Positions 15,815 to 24,093 of a DNA stretch of 64,000 bases are shown here, one piece after another. The DNA is from Segatella copri (lineage in GTDB: Bacteria; Bacteroidota; Bacteroidia; Bacteroidales; Bacteroidaceae). How positions within the stretch are numbered: the first letter of the stretch is position 1; the number at the start of each line of letters is the position of its first letter. A program made the position numbers and the translations under genes. The stretch covers positions 2,435,001 through 2,499,000 of the forward strand of contig NZ_JAPDVG010000001.1 in the NCBI RefSeq assembly GCF_026015625.1, in the 5' to 3' direction. The notes under the pieces were generated by a model. It worked only from the letters and a program-made list of their open reading frames with translations, ran no database searches and was not told the DNA's origin.

Positions 15815-17449
15815 ATGAATTTAATTGTCAAACAAAAAATCTTTATGCTCCTATGCATTGTAACACTTATGTGTTCATTGTCAGCATGTGAGTCTGACGA
15901 CAATGTAAGTGGCGTACTTGATGCCAAGAGTAATGTGAGTGATTTAACGATTAGTGAAACTGACGCTCAGAAATCTTTTGCTAAAATTCTGTCTATTGCA
16001 GTAGCAAAGAATGAAGCTTTAAGAACTTTTTTAAAGAGTGAAGCAGAGAAGCAGTATGATAAGGATTATGACGTGTTTTATCCATTTGTAAAAGACAAGA
16101 CTGTCACAGATGGAAAAACCTTGCGTGACATACTTGTGTCTTATTCTTCTGAAAATGAAATCGCTACAATTGAGAAAAATTTACCTTTGCTGACTGTGAT
16201 GATACCAGACTTAGCTTCTTTTGGTGCTTTTAGCATCAATAAGTGGGATACTTCTGATGAACAAGTTGCAGTTACATATGCAAAGGATAACGACAATTCT
16301 GTATTCTATGCAGAAGGGGATTCCCTTTTGTCTTTACCTAAGGGAGACTTACCTAATTTCCCTTTTATGGTGGTAAAGTCAAACGAGAGAATGAAAGTTG
16401 TAGGCAAAAAGGCAACTCGTTCTGCCAACAACTCTGACATGGATATGAATAAGTATGATTTTGTTGATTCTGCTTTTGATGGAACAAAATCTTGTGAAAC
16501 AAGGGCAAAGTATTCTCATTACGACGAAGATAATACCGAAACTGCTCCAGAAGAAAAACCTTATTTGAAAAAAGATAGTCTTGATGAAAGATGTATTACA
16601 GCTTACAACTACTTTCGCAACAACAAGTATTTAATCGATAGAGAATATGTCTATTATGGTCTGTCACCAAACAATAAAGAAAATGGCAAGTTGGATCCAA
16701 ATATAAGAGAGAAACTATATAAATTTAGAGTTGATCCACAGAAATACGGTGCCATTACAAACGAACAGATAGGAGAAGATCCACATCTTAAAAATGAAGC
16801 CGATTATAAAAAAGGACATCCTTCAGGCAAACAAATAGCAAAAGATTTATGGACAGATGGTGCTTATGAAATTGTTTTCCAAGCTTATCTTGGAAGCAGC
16901 AATATGGTCGAAACTAAAACAATTTCAGTACTAGGCTCAGACCTATTCTACATTAGTAAATTTCATGTTACTAAACAACACCATACAGGATTCCGTCATA
17001 GCAGATGGTGGTACACTACTACCCCAGATGAACTTATGGGGAAATGGGTAAATGTTGCTTATAAAGATATATATCTTACTGGAACATGGGATCTTTCAAA
17101 TAGTCCTGTAAGTATATACATCAAATTCTTCGAAAAAGACAATGGCACAACAAAAACTATAACAGATAGTTATACAACAAGCTATATCAACAAAGCAGAT
17201 TTGAGCGCAAGTGGAAAATATGATAAAGGAAGTTTTAGTCTTGGATTCAGCAGCCAAGTAACAAGTCAAAAGACTTTCACCATTTCATATCAATATAAGG
17301 ATGAAGACGATGATTTAGGTAGCCTATACCTAAACTTCAAAGATCCGATTATTGTGTCAGACAAATATGCTAGTTCAAAAGGCTATGAAATGTACTCTCT
17401 CAACACTGGTGCGATAGATGTTGTTATAGCACCTACAAGTATCAGATAG
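15815..17449 (+). CDS. Large lipoprotein of unknown function
   Basis: 544 residues. A lipoprotein signal peptide has lipobox LSAC (Cys near residue 25) followed by acidic ESDD, consistent with outer-membrane and perhaps surface export in Bacteroidota. The N-terminal 40-200 is helical; the C-terminal third is beta-rich with Thr/Ser-rich strands (TKTITDSYTTSYINKADLS). No family recognised. It is divergent from the LytTR kinase/regulator pair and is a plausible target of it. Confidence 0.75.
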   Translation: MNLIVKQKIFMLLCIVTLMCSLSACESDDNVSGVLDAKSNVSDLTISETDAQKSFAKILSIAVAKNEALRTFLKSEAEKQYDKDYDVFYPFVKDKTVTDGKTLRDILVSYSSENEIATIEKNLPLLTVMIPDLASFGAFSINKWDTSDEQVAVTYAKDNDNSVFYAEGDSLLSLPKGDLPNFPFMVVKSNERMKVVGKKATRSANNSDMDMNKYDFVDSAFDGTKSCETRAKYSHYDEDNTETAPEEKPYLKKDSLDERCITAYNYFRNNKYLIDREYVYYGLSPNNKENGKLDPNIREKLYKFRVDPQKYGAITNEQIGEDPHLKNEADYKKGHPSGKQIAKDLWTDGAYEIVFQAYLGSSNMVETKTISVLGSDLFYISKFHVTKQHHTGFRHSRWWYTTTPDELMGKWVNVAYKDIYLTGTWDLSNSPVSIYIKFFEKDNGTTKTITDSYTTSYINKADLSASGKYDKGSFSLGFSSQVTSQKTFTISYQYKDEDDDLGSLYLNFKDPIIVSDKYASSKGYEMYSLNTGAIDVVIAPTSIR

Positions 17450-17482
17450 GAAATTGACCGTAAAATTAAAATGGCTATTATT

Positions 17483-18118
17483 ATGGTAAAGAATTTGATA
17501 AAGAACAAAAGCTATAGGCTGCTTATGTACACTTTCTTTATGCTAACAGTGTTGGCATCTTGCTCAAAAGACGACGAGCCAGAAGAAGTCATATATCATC
17601 AGAGTTATGTTAAGGGTAAGTTGAATGATGCAGAAATATCAATGAATGATGTTAATGCGTTAGTTTCTTCGACCAAATCCGATTATAGCTTTATAGTCAG
17701 AGAAAATGAAGAGAAGGTTTCTGTGTTTGATTGGAATGTAAAACTTATAGATACATCAGACTCTATTGTTACACTTTTCCTTCATCTTGATAACATTTCA
17801 AGGACTAATAGCATGATAGCATCTCCAAACAATGACCCTGCATCAGTTCAGACAAAAGACAAATGCTATATTACTGCAGAGGATATAAGAACTGGGAAAT
17901 CTACAACTTATACTCCAACTGAGCATTCTCAGATTTCTGCAGAATGGAATTATTTTACGGTTACATCTGACCGTAAAACCGAAAAGCATAATGGTGTGAC
18001 ATGGGATTATTCGGGGACAGTTTGGTCTGGCATTAATGGCAGACTTTATGGTACATTCATTAATAGTTCTGCACCAAACCAGGCCATAAAACTTAACATA
18101 AATTTCAAATTATATTAA
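17483..18118 (+). CDS. Small lipoprotein of unknown function
   Basis: About 211 residues from the ATG at 17483; an in-frame ATG at 17471 would add MAII. The lipoprotein signal has lipobox LASC followed by SKDDEPEE, an acidic stretch typical of surface-exposed Bacteroidota lipoproteins. The rest is a predicted beta-sandwich without recognised motifs. It lies 33 bp after the larger lipoprotein and is probably co-transcribed. A hairpin with a T-run follows at 18136-18187. Confidence 0.7.
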   Translation: MVKNLIKNKSYRLLMYTFFMLTVLASCSKDDEPEEVIYHQSYVKGKLNDAEISMNDVNALVSSTKSDYSFIVRENEEKVSVFDWNVKLIDTSDSIVTLFLHLDNISRTNSMIASPNNDPASVQTKDKCYITAEDIRTGKSTTYTPTEHSQISAEWNYFTVTSDRKTEKHNGVTWDYSGTVWSGINGRLYGTFINSSAPNQAIKLNINFKLY

Positions 18119-18135
18119 GTCATCTAAGACAAAGG

Positions 18136-18187
18136 TGTGTCAAGAATTTCTAAACTTGGCACATCTTCATTTTCATCATTTTTTTAA
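18136..18187 (+). terminator. Terminator of the lipoprotein operon
   Basis: TGTGTCAAG pairs with CTTGGCACA (one T-G pair) around a 10-nt loop, followed by T-rich sequence including seven Ts near 18180. Confidence 0.65.
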
Positions 18188-18188
18188 G

Positions 18189-18593
18189 TTAAATCAAAAG
18201 ACATTCCCATCTGTTAATTCTAGAGAAGTATCTGTACAAATCCCTGTTAAGTTTGGATATGACTTCACTCTGGGTGAGAAGTTGCATTTCATTCCTTCTG
18301 TTGGTGCATATGGTAGATTTTCCATGGTATCTATCAAGGAGAATGTAACAGAGAATGCTGGTGAAAACTCAGGAAATAGCTTCAAATGGAACAGCTTCAA
18401 CAACTATCAACATAATACCAATCGCCTTAATGGTTATAAGCGATGGGATGTTGGAGGCTTAATTGAAGGAAAGTTTGTTTATGCCAATCGTTATGCTGTA
18501 ACATTAGGCTATTCTCGTGGTTTTCTTGACAAGTCACCTCAGTTTAAATTCAAGAACCACAGCTATCATCTGACATTGGGATATACATTATAG
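18189..18593 (+). pseudogene. 5'-truncated outer-membrane beta-barrel protein
   Basis: The open frame preserves only a C-terminal barrel portion (VQIPVKFGYDFTLGEKLHFIPSVGAYGRF ... YAVTLGYSRGF ... YHLTLGYTL), ending in an aromatic-poor but barrel-like terminus. There is no signal peptide, and the apparent ATG at 18135 lies within the upstream terminator. It is probably the remnant of a PorT/OmpA-barrel-type porin-like protein. Confidence 0.65.
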
Positions 18594-18624
18594 TGGTTCT
18601 TCTTGATTTTACAACAACAATGAA

Positions 18625-18674
18625 GACACTTTGTGGCAATTCTTGTAAAGAATAACCACAAAGTGTCATTTTTT
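18625..18674 (+). terminator. Terminator between the barrel remnant and the convergent gene
   Basis: A perfect 12-bp stem GACACTTTGTGG (18625-18636) with CCACAAAGTGTC (18656-18667), then ATTTTTTATTTTT. Confidence 0.85.
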
Positions 18675-18691
18675 ATTTTTGCTTACTAGAA

Positions 18692-19075
18692 TTATCCAAA
18701 TACCTGCTGCCACAACGTTTTGTTGCTTACGATGATCCTGACATCGGCTTTCATATACTTTTGCAGTATAGGAGTATTTTGTCCCAGTGTGATCACTGTG
18801 GCTATAGCCATAAAATAGTTGCCATCTTCACTATGTATGAGCTTGGCATTATGGCTTATAATGTTGCAGTTATAAGATACATTGTCGTTACCCTCGAAAG
18901 ATACATGAGCCGTCCTTGGCTCATCGAAAAGGTACAAATACTTATATGGCACAAACACTTGCACTGTTCTTTGATTGATGACCTCACCATTAGCATCTAT
19001 GGATATAGGATAAGGTATCTTGTAGAAAGCAACTGCGAGGGCGAGGACTATTTGCACTCGTCCTCTAATCCACAA
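18692..19075 (-). CDS. HlyD-like membrane-fusion fragment (short, possibly decayed)
   Basis: 127 residues, with one N-terminal hydrophobic segment (VQIVLALAVAFYKIPYPI) and then a beta-rich domain (ANGEVINQRTVQVFVPYKYLYLF...). It resembles the first and last parts of HlyD-type periplasmic adaptors but lacks the central coiled coil. The only in-frame start is a TTG. An ATG at about 19121 in another frame (METNTLL...) would need a frameshift, so the gene may be decayed. A truncated relative lies at 13227-13388. Family assignment is tentative. Confidence 0.45.
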   Translation of the reverse strand: MWIRGRVQIVLALAVAFYKIPYPISIDANGEVINQRTVQVFVPYKYLYLFDEPRTAHVSFEGNDNVSYNCNIISHNAKLIHSEDGNYFMAIATVITLGQNTPILQKYMKADVRIIVSNKTLWQQVFG

Positions 19076-19181
19076 AGCTCTATTTTCTCTGAGAGCTTCA
19101 ATAATGTGTTTGTTTCCATAATGTATAAAATTACGAAATATTCCTACTCTTTTTAAGATTTTCGGATACCTCTTTTTATTT

Positions 19182-21488
19182 TTAGAAGCGATTCAACTCC
19201 TCTTTACCAGCACCTTGTCCCTTGTATCTGCTTCTTGATGCATTGAAGTTATACTGCAATGTCAAGAGCAAGGAACGGCTGTCGTTTGTGATGCTTTGCC
19301 AAAGCGTAACATCCTTGTTGTAGAATTGTACGTCACGATTGCTCTTGTTGAAGATGTCGTTACCTTCGAGCGTAACCGAGAAACGATTTCTGCAAAAAGC
19401 CTTGTAAAGTTTGGCATTGAGGTATGAGGAAGAACTGAGTTTCATATTTTCCTTGTTACCACGGCTGTTCCATTCTATGTCTATGTTCATCCAGATGTCG
19501 CCTGGTAAATGGATGGCATTCTGAAACTGTACTACAGCTAATGGATTATAGAAGGACTTGCGTTCACCCAGATATTCCCCAGAGAACCACTGTTTGATGA
19601 TGCCGGCATTTACCTTTGGTTGCCAAAATCCGATTTGGAATTGTGCGCCAAGGAAAGCCTGCAACTCTTGTATCTTTGGCGTATTCTCCATCGTGAGCAA
19701 CTTCATTTCTCCATCCTCGCCGTATGGTTTCGATTCGTTGATGATGGCATTCTTCTTGTACTCGTATGATACCTTTGCAAAGAATTGCTTCCAAGCACCC
19801 ATCAACTCCACGGAATGAATCTTGACAGGAGAAAGATAAGGATTACCACTTTGCAAGGTCAAGCGATTGACATAGTTGAGTGTTCCATCAAGGTCATCGT
19901 ATGATGGACGCTGCATCTTGCTGTTGTAGCTCAATGCCCATTGTGTCTTACCTATCTCTGTAGAAATGGCGAGTGAAGGGAACACGTTGTTGTAAGTCTT
20001 GCTCTTATCTTCCTTGAGTTGTCCATCCTCTGTATATTTAAAACGAACATGCTCATAACGAAGACCTGCCTCTACTGCGATTTTCCCAAACTGTTGACCG
20101 ATGGAGAAGAAACCAGCCATGTTCTTCTCGTCACTCTTGGTATTGCTGTTGCCAATGGTTGCCATATTGATATTGAAATCATTCAGCACCTGAGAGGCTG
20201 TATATTCATTTCCCACTTCGATTTGTCCTTTCCACAAAGGATAGCTCAACACCAACTTTTCCGCAAACATCCGTGAGTGTCCAATGCTTGTGGATGCCAC
20301 CAAATTCTTCTGCTGATTCATATTCGTCTCAGACTGATCGGAATTTTCATGCTTCTTTCTCCACATATAATCCATGTTGAAGTCAATGCCCAGTTTGCCT
20401 ACATCACCATTATAATAGATATTGGCATGGTGCTTCGGCACAGCATGAATTCTCCCCTCTTTCACAGCTGAAACCTCATCGTCCAATTTACCATTGGCAT
20501 ACGATATAGAGCTATAATCTGAATGAGGCTTTTGTAAACCCACTCCATTCATATAGTAAGCACCGATGGAATGACGTTCACTGATCATCCATGACAAGCC
20601 AAACTTGCCAAAGAACTCATTATTTCTCATGCGGTTGATGCTCTCTATGTTCTGAAGCCAAGTAGTAGAACCTTGCGTTTCCATGTTCGTATTCTCATGA
20701 CTATAGAATTTGCCGCCATAGTAATTGAGATTGGTGAACAACTCCAGTCCACCCGTACGGTATTTCAAGTTAGCTTGCTCCATGCTCGAAAAATAGTGGC
20801 GGAAGCCATTTTGCGCACGAAGTGTTCCACTAAAGCCGTCACCTTGTGGTAACTTGGTGCGAATGCGGATGACAGACTTGACGGAGGCATCATACTTGGA
20901 ACCAGGATTTGTAATGACTTCAACATTCTTGATGTCCTGTGAATTGAGCTGTGCAAGTTCATTTTTGTCTTGGACAAGACGACCATTGATATAGATGAGC
21001 GGCGTACCCTTACCAAACACCTCGAAGTTTCCATCCCTGCCAGTAACCATCGGCACTTGGCGCAACACATCGTTCGCCGTGCCTGCATGAGACAGTTGAG
21101 AATTAACTACAGTAGTAACCAAGGCATTGCCCTTGATGGCAATAACAGGGCGTGATGATTTCACCACAACTTCACCGAGCATCTTGCTGTCCTCTTCCAT
21201 CTTGATGACACCCACATTTTCACCCTCGCAATCCTTGCAGATGGTTTTGTAGCCCACGGATGTCACCTTGATGATTCCGCCATTGCAGACGGAGTCTATT
21301 GAGAAGCTACCATCCTCTCCACTCACCGCTCCCTTGACGAACGCGGAGTCTTGCCGGTTTAGGAGCACCACATTGGCGAAAGCCAAAGGCTCACCCTTGG
21401 TGTCCACTACTTTTCCCATGATATTCTGTGCCATCATTTGGGTCATTGCCGAGAGACACAAGATTGTTGTTGAAAATACTTTCTTCAT
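19182..21488 (-). CDS. TonB-dependent-receptor-like outer membrane protein (CarboxypepD_reg + plug + beta-barrel)
   Basis: 768 residues. A signal peptide (MMAQ end, about 1-20) is followed by a carboxypeptidase-regulatory-like domain (IMGKVVDTKGEPLAFANVVLL), a plug-like region (about 110-200, with VLRQVPMVTGRDGNFEVFGKG and PLIYINGRLV), and a long beta-barrel of the OMP_b-brl_3 type to the C-terminus. It probably imports or senses a small ligand at the outer membrane. The promoter carries the same dyad operator as the LuxR, acyltransferase and ThiF promoters, so it is likely part of that regulon rather than a polysaccharide locus (no SusD). Confidence 0.82.
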   Translation of the reverse strand: MKKVFSTTILCLSAMTQMMAQNIMGKVVDTKGEPLAFANVVLLNRQDSAFVKGAVSGEDGSFSIDSVCNGGIIKVTSVGYKTICKDCEGENVGVIKMEEDSKMLGEVVVKSSRPVIAIKGNALVTTVVNSQLSHAGTANDVLRQVPMVTGRDGNFEVFGKGTPLIYINGRLVQDKNELAQLNSQDIKNVEVITNPGSKYDASVKSVIRIRTKLPQGDGFSGTLRAQNGFRHYFSSMEQANLKYRTGGLELFTNLNYYGGKFYSHENTNMETQGSTTWLQNIESINRMRNNEFFGKFGLSWMISERHSIGAYYMNGVGLQKPHSDYSSISYANGKLDDEVSAVKEGRIHAVPKHHANIYYNGDVGKLGIDFNMDYMWRKKHENSDQSETNMNQQKNLVASTSIGHSRMFAEKLVLSYPLWKGQIEVGNEYTASQVLNDFNINMATIGNSNTKSDEKNMAGFFSIGQQFGKIAVEAGLRYEHVRFKYTEDGQLKEDKSKTYNNVFPSLAISTEIGKTQWALSYNSKMQRPSYDDLDGTLNYVNRLTLQSGNPYLSPVKIHSVELMGAWKQFFAKVSYEYKKNAIINESKPYGEDGEMKLLTMENTPKIQELQAFLGAQFQIGFWQPKVNAGIIKQWFSGEYLGERKSFYNPLAVVQFQNAIHLPGDIWMNIDIEWNSRGNKENMKLSSSSYLNAKLYKAFCRNRFSVTLEGNDIFNKSNRDVQFYNKDVTLWQSITNDSRSLLLTLQYNFNASRSRYKGQGAGKEELNRF

Positions 21489-21550
21489 ATTTGTATTTTA
21501 TTTTAGTCTAAATGCTATACTATATTTATGTGCTATAAATATTTCTGCTG

Positions 21551-21635
21551 CAAAAGTATAACTAATAGAGCAAGCCACCTTTACCCTTTTGGGTAATAAA
21601 TAACGTTTAACAATTATTATTACCCCTTTGTGTAA
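21551..21635 (-). promoter_or_regulatory. Promoter with two dyad operators for the outer-membrane protein gene
   Basis: The -7 box TACTTTTG is at 21558-21551. Dyad 1, TTACCC-TTTT-GGGTAA (21581-21596), is centred 34 bp upstream of the -7 centre. Dyad 2, TTACCC-CTTT-GTGTAA (21620-21635), is 39 bp further. No -33 element is visible, as expected for an activator-dependent promoter. Confidence 0.75.
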
Positions 21636-22263
21636 TCAAGCTACTCCACATAGGTATCCATACTTGGAATAAAAGCCCATTATACCTTGTTTACTAGAAG
21701 ATATAGGTACTGTTTCGGAAGTTAAATAGTAAAGCGAATCTCCTAATTGATTTGTCTCAAATCCTAGAGCATTCATAACTTTCAATAGCTTACAGTCAAT
21801 TTCTGCAACCATATAACTATCGCAGTCACCAACTATAGGCTGGACAGCCAAAGCCATCAAACTTTTGAAAAGAGTGAATGTTGATATACCAGAAGTCGAA
21901 TCTATAGCAAAGCGACCTACATGCCAATAGTTGAACTTTACATCAGAATGTATGGCTTCTAACGGATTGATGCCATAGATTCTCTCCAATGGTAATACTG
22001 ATTGGCGGTTCCAAAGAAAGGAACGAATGGAGCCTAATATTTTTCCTTGATTGTCCCTAGCTATATAAATAGGTATTGTCCCCATATAGGGCTAGCTCTT
22101 CTTTTGTTACATCGGCAATATCATCAGCTATCTGAGATGCCCCAACAGTACCTACGTGATGCTTATAATTCTCCACCACGATGAATTGAGAGAGTTCATT
22201 GATGCACTTGGCATCAGCCTTGAAGATAGAGTAATCTTCAAATGTTGCAATTAATTTTTCCAT
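21636..22263 (-). pseudogene. LuxI/FeeM-like GNAT acyltransferase, frameshifted
   Basis: One gene appears split into two overlapping frames: start at 22263 (MEKLIATF...) to a stop at 22057, then a second frame from about 22085 to 21636. Joined, it gives a ~208-residue protein with GNAT-type features (YIARDNQGKILGSIR; HVGRFAID; VAEIDCKLLKVMNALGF; an SLYYLTSETVPISS tail) resembling N-acyl amino acid or acyl-homoserine-lactone synthases. The shift falls within GGGGACAATACC...TTTATATAG (about 22060-22083). It may be a true mutation, a sequencing error, or less likely programmed. It is next to, and divergent from, a LuxR-type regulator. Confidence 0.6.
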
Positions 22264-22287
22264 TTTTATATGTTTATATTTCTGTTG

Positions 22288-22333
22288 CAAAACTACCCCG
22301 TTTTTCAAAACAAGCGGCTACACTTTTGGGTAA
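22288..22333 (-). promoter_or_regulatory. Promoter and dyad operator of the acyltransferase gene
   Basis: The -7 box TAGTTTTG is at 22295-22288. The dyad CTACAC-TTTT-GGGTAA (22318-22333) is centred 34 bp upstream. The perfect dyad at 22357-22372 is 39 bp further, the same pair spacing as at 21581/21620. Confidence 0.75.
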
Positions 22334-22356
22334 TGCTGTTACTTTATATTAAAACT

Positions 22357-22409
22357 TTACCCTTTTGGGTAACAAAATGATGTAAAATCAATATTTTTTA
22401 GTACTTTTG
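22357..22409 (+). promoter_or_regulatory. Promoter and dyad operator of the LuxR-type regulator gene
   Basis: Perfect dyad TTACCC-TTTT-GGGTAA at 22357-22372; -7 box TACTTTTG at 22402-22409, 41 bp centre to centre. The TTG inside the -7 box excludes the longer reading frame that begins at 22407. Confidence 0.75.
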
Positions 22410-22430
22410 CAGCAAAATAATAAAAACAAG

Positions 22431-23192
22431 ATGGCAAACGAAGAAGATTATTTCATTGCAGCTAACTCTGTTGGAGCTATCAATGAAGAGCAATATAAGA
22501 AGTTGGATGTACTCATCCACACGACAGAAGCAATATCACGCTCTCTATACCAAAGTGTGTATCTTATCGATTATTACAAGAAAGGATTCCTGTATGTATC
22601 AGAGAATCCTTTATTTCTTTGCGGACATACTGCAAAAGAAATGAAAGAGATGGGGTATGCTTTTTATTCGGAGCATGTACCAGAAAATGAGCAACAGATG
22701 TTGGTGGAAATCAATAGCAATGGCTTTAAGTTCTTTGAAACAAAGATTGCACCAGAAGACAAACACAAATGCTATATCTCATACGATTTCCATATCATGC
22801 TCGATGGTAACAGAAAAGTACTTATCAATCACAAGTTAACTCCAATTTTGCTTACGGAAGATGGTAGAATATGGATTGCAATGTGCATTGTTTCTCTTTC
22901 TTCGCAATCCACACCAGGCCATATAGAGTTTCATATTGAGGGTTCACAGAAGTATTGGAAATACGACTTGGATTTCCACAAGTGGAGAGAAAAGGAAATG
23001 ATACAATTGAAAGAGGAGGAAAAGCAAGTGCTCACTTTGTGCTCGCAAGGACTCACTATGAATGAGATTGCGGACAAGATGTGTAAGTCCATTGATTCCA
23101 TCAAATTCTATAGAAGAACTTTATTTGAGAAAATTGGAACCAAGAACATCACTGAAGCACTTACTTTTGCCACCATCTATAAACTACTGTGA
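22431..23192 (+). CDS. LuxR-family transcriptional regulator with PAS-like sensor domain
   Basis: About 253 residues from the ATG at 22431 (MANEEDYF). The N-terminal 1-180 is a PAS-like sensory region (LIDYYKKGFLYVSENPLFLCG), and a C-terminal LuxR/GerE helix-turn-helix (about 190-253) carries the motif VLTLCSQGLTMNEIADKMCKSIDSIKFYRRTLFEKIGTKN (signature split across helices). Dyads at its own and three other promoters are the natural candidate binding sites. The recurrent position about 34 bp upstream of the -7 box suggests activation. Confidence 0.88.
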   Translation: MANEEDYFIAANSVGAINEEQYKKLDVLIHTTEAISRSLYQSVYLIDYYKKGFLYVSENPLFLCGHTAKEMKEMGYAFYSEHVPENEQQMLVEINSNGFKFFETKIAPEDKHKCYISYDFHIMLDGNRKVLINHKLTPILLTEDGRIWIAMCIVSLSSQSTPGHIEFHIEGSQKYWKYDLDFHKWREKEMIQLKEEEKQVLTLCSQGLTMNEIADKMCKSIDSIKFYRRTLFEKIGTKNITEALTFATIYKLL

Positions 23193-23216
23193 TTTCCCTC
23201 ATCCATCCCTGCTTCA

Positions 23217-23966
23217 CTATTGAAGCAAGGATGAAAAATAGAATTTTGGAAATCGTTTCACCTCTTTGCCTGTTGCAATATTAAACAGAGCTTGCGTACA
23301 CAAACCTGCTGTAATCCATGAAGCAACAGACAACTGAGGAGGAGGAATTGCACCTTCCTCTCTTTGATATTGCTTGACCACCTTGTCAAGCCATTCTTGG
23401 GGTTGCATCCAAAATGCTTGGTAGCCAAGAACATATTCTGCAACTTTCAACTCAAAGCCTAAAGGCTTGTCCGAAAGACTTTCCAGAGGTTTTCCATCAG
23501 GATCCACTACTGTTAGAAAACCTGCCCAGCCAAAATTGTAAGGGTGAAGGACATAAATATTCTTTTCTGAACAAATCTTGTCAAAGACAAACGGAATGTC
23601 GCTCTTGAAGTCCAAGGCATTGATGGCAACATCATGTCCCTCTATCAATCCCTCTACATTATCATGGTCAACAAACTTATTGATGACCGTGATTTTCGCT
23701 TGTGGATTAATGGAAAGTAATCTCTTGGCGAGGCTCTCTGCCTTATAGTTTCCAACATCCTCCAACCGATAGTTCTGACGGTTTAAGTTGCTTTTCTCCA
23801 CCTTATCACCATCGATGATAGTGATAGTTTCAAACCCTAAGCGTAATGCACATTCCGCAATGACACTTCCTAAGCCAGCACCCCCCAAAAGAACACGAAA
23901 ATGCTTAATTTTTTCCTGTTCATCTGGCTTGATGTAAATTCGATTTCTACTATACATTTTTTCCAT
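23217..23966 (-). CDS. ThiF/MoeB/HesA-family E1-like adenylyltransferase
   Basis: 249 residues. A Rossmann nucleotide-binding motif GGAGLGS at about 28-34, then IIDGDKVEKSNLNRQ (about 50-64) with the Asp and Arg that bind ATP in ThiF/MoeB enzymes. No CxxC zinc pairs are visible and the usual catalytic Cys region is absent, so ubiquitin-like sulfur transfer is doubtful. Adenylation of a small carboxylate or peptide is the likelier chemistry (inference). Controlled by the shared dyad, which ties it to the LuxR/acyltransferase/outer-membrane protein group. Confidence 0.82.
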   Translation of the reverse strand: MEKMYSRNRIYIKPDEQEKIKHFRVLLGGAGLGSVIAECALRLGFETITIIDGDKVEKSNLNRQNYRLEDVGNYKAESLAKRLLSINPQAKITVINKFVDHDNVEGLIEGHDVAINALDFKSDIPFVFDKICSEKNIYVLHPYNFGWAGFLTVVDPDGKPLESLSDKPLGFELKVAEYVLGYQAFWMQPQEWLDKVVKQYQREEGAIPPPQLSVASWITAGLCTQALFNIATGKEVKRFPKFYFSSLLQ

Positions 23967-23994
23967 TTTGATGATACTTTAAATTTTTACTGTG

Positions 23995-24040
23995 CAAAAG
24001 TAGATTTGTTTTTTCAAACATCCACTACACAAAAGGGTAA
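23995..24040 (-). promoter_or_regulatory. Promoter and dyad operator of the ThiF-like gene
   Basis: The -7 box TACTTTTG is at 24002-23995. The dyad CTACAC-AAAA-GGGTAA (24025-24040) is centred 34 bp upstream, as at the acyltransferase and outer-membrane protein promoters. Confidence 0.72.
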
Positions 24041-24093
24041 TATTTGGATTATAACACCCAACATAAACAAAGATTAACTAAATAATGATGTTC

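Noticed and set aside
18135..18188. N-terminal part (MCQEFLNLAHLHFHHFF) of the barrel frame
   Set aside because: These codons coincide with the hairpin and T-run terminator of the lipoprotein operon and lack a signal peptide; the real homology starts later.
22407..22430. Longer LuxR start and likewise the 22308 start of the acyltransferase
   Set aside because: Both initiation codons fall in or upstream of clear -7 boxes; ATGs at 22431 and 22263 fit the promoters.
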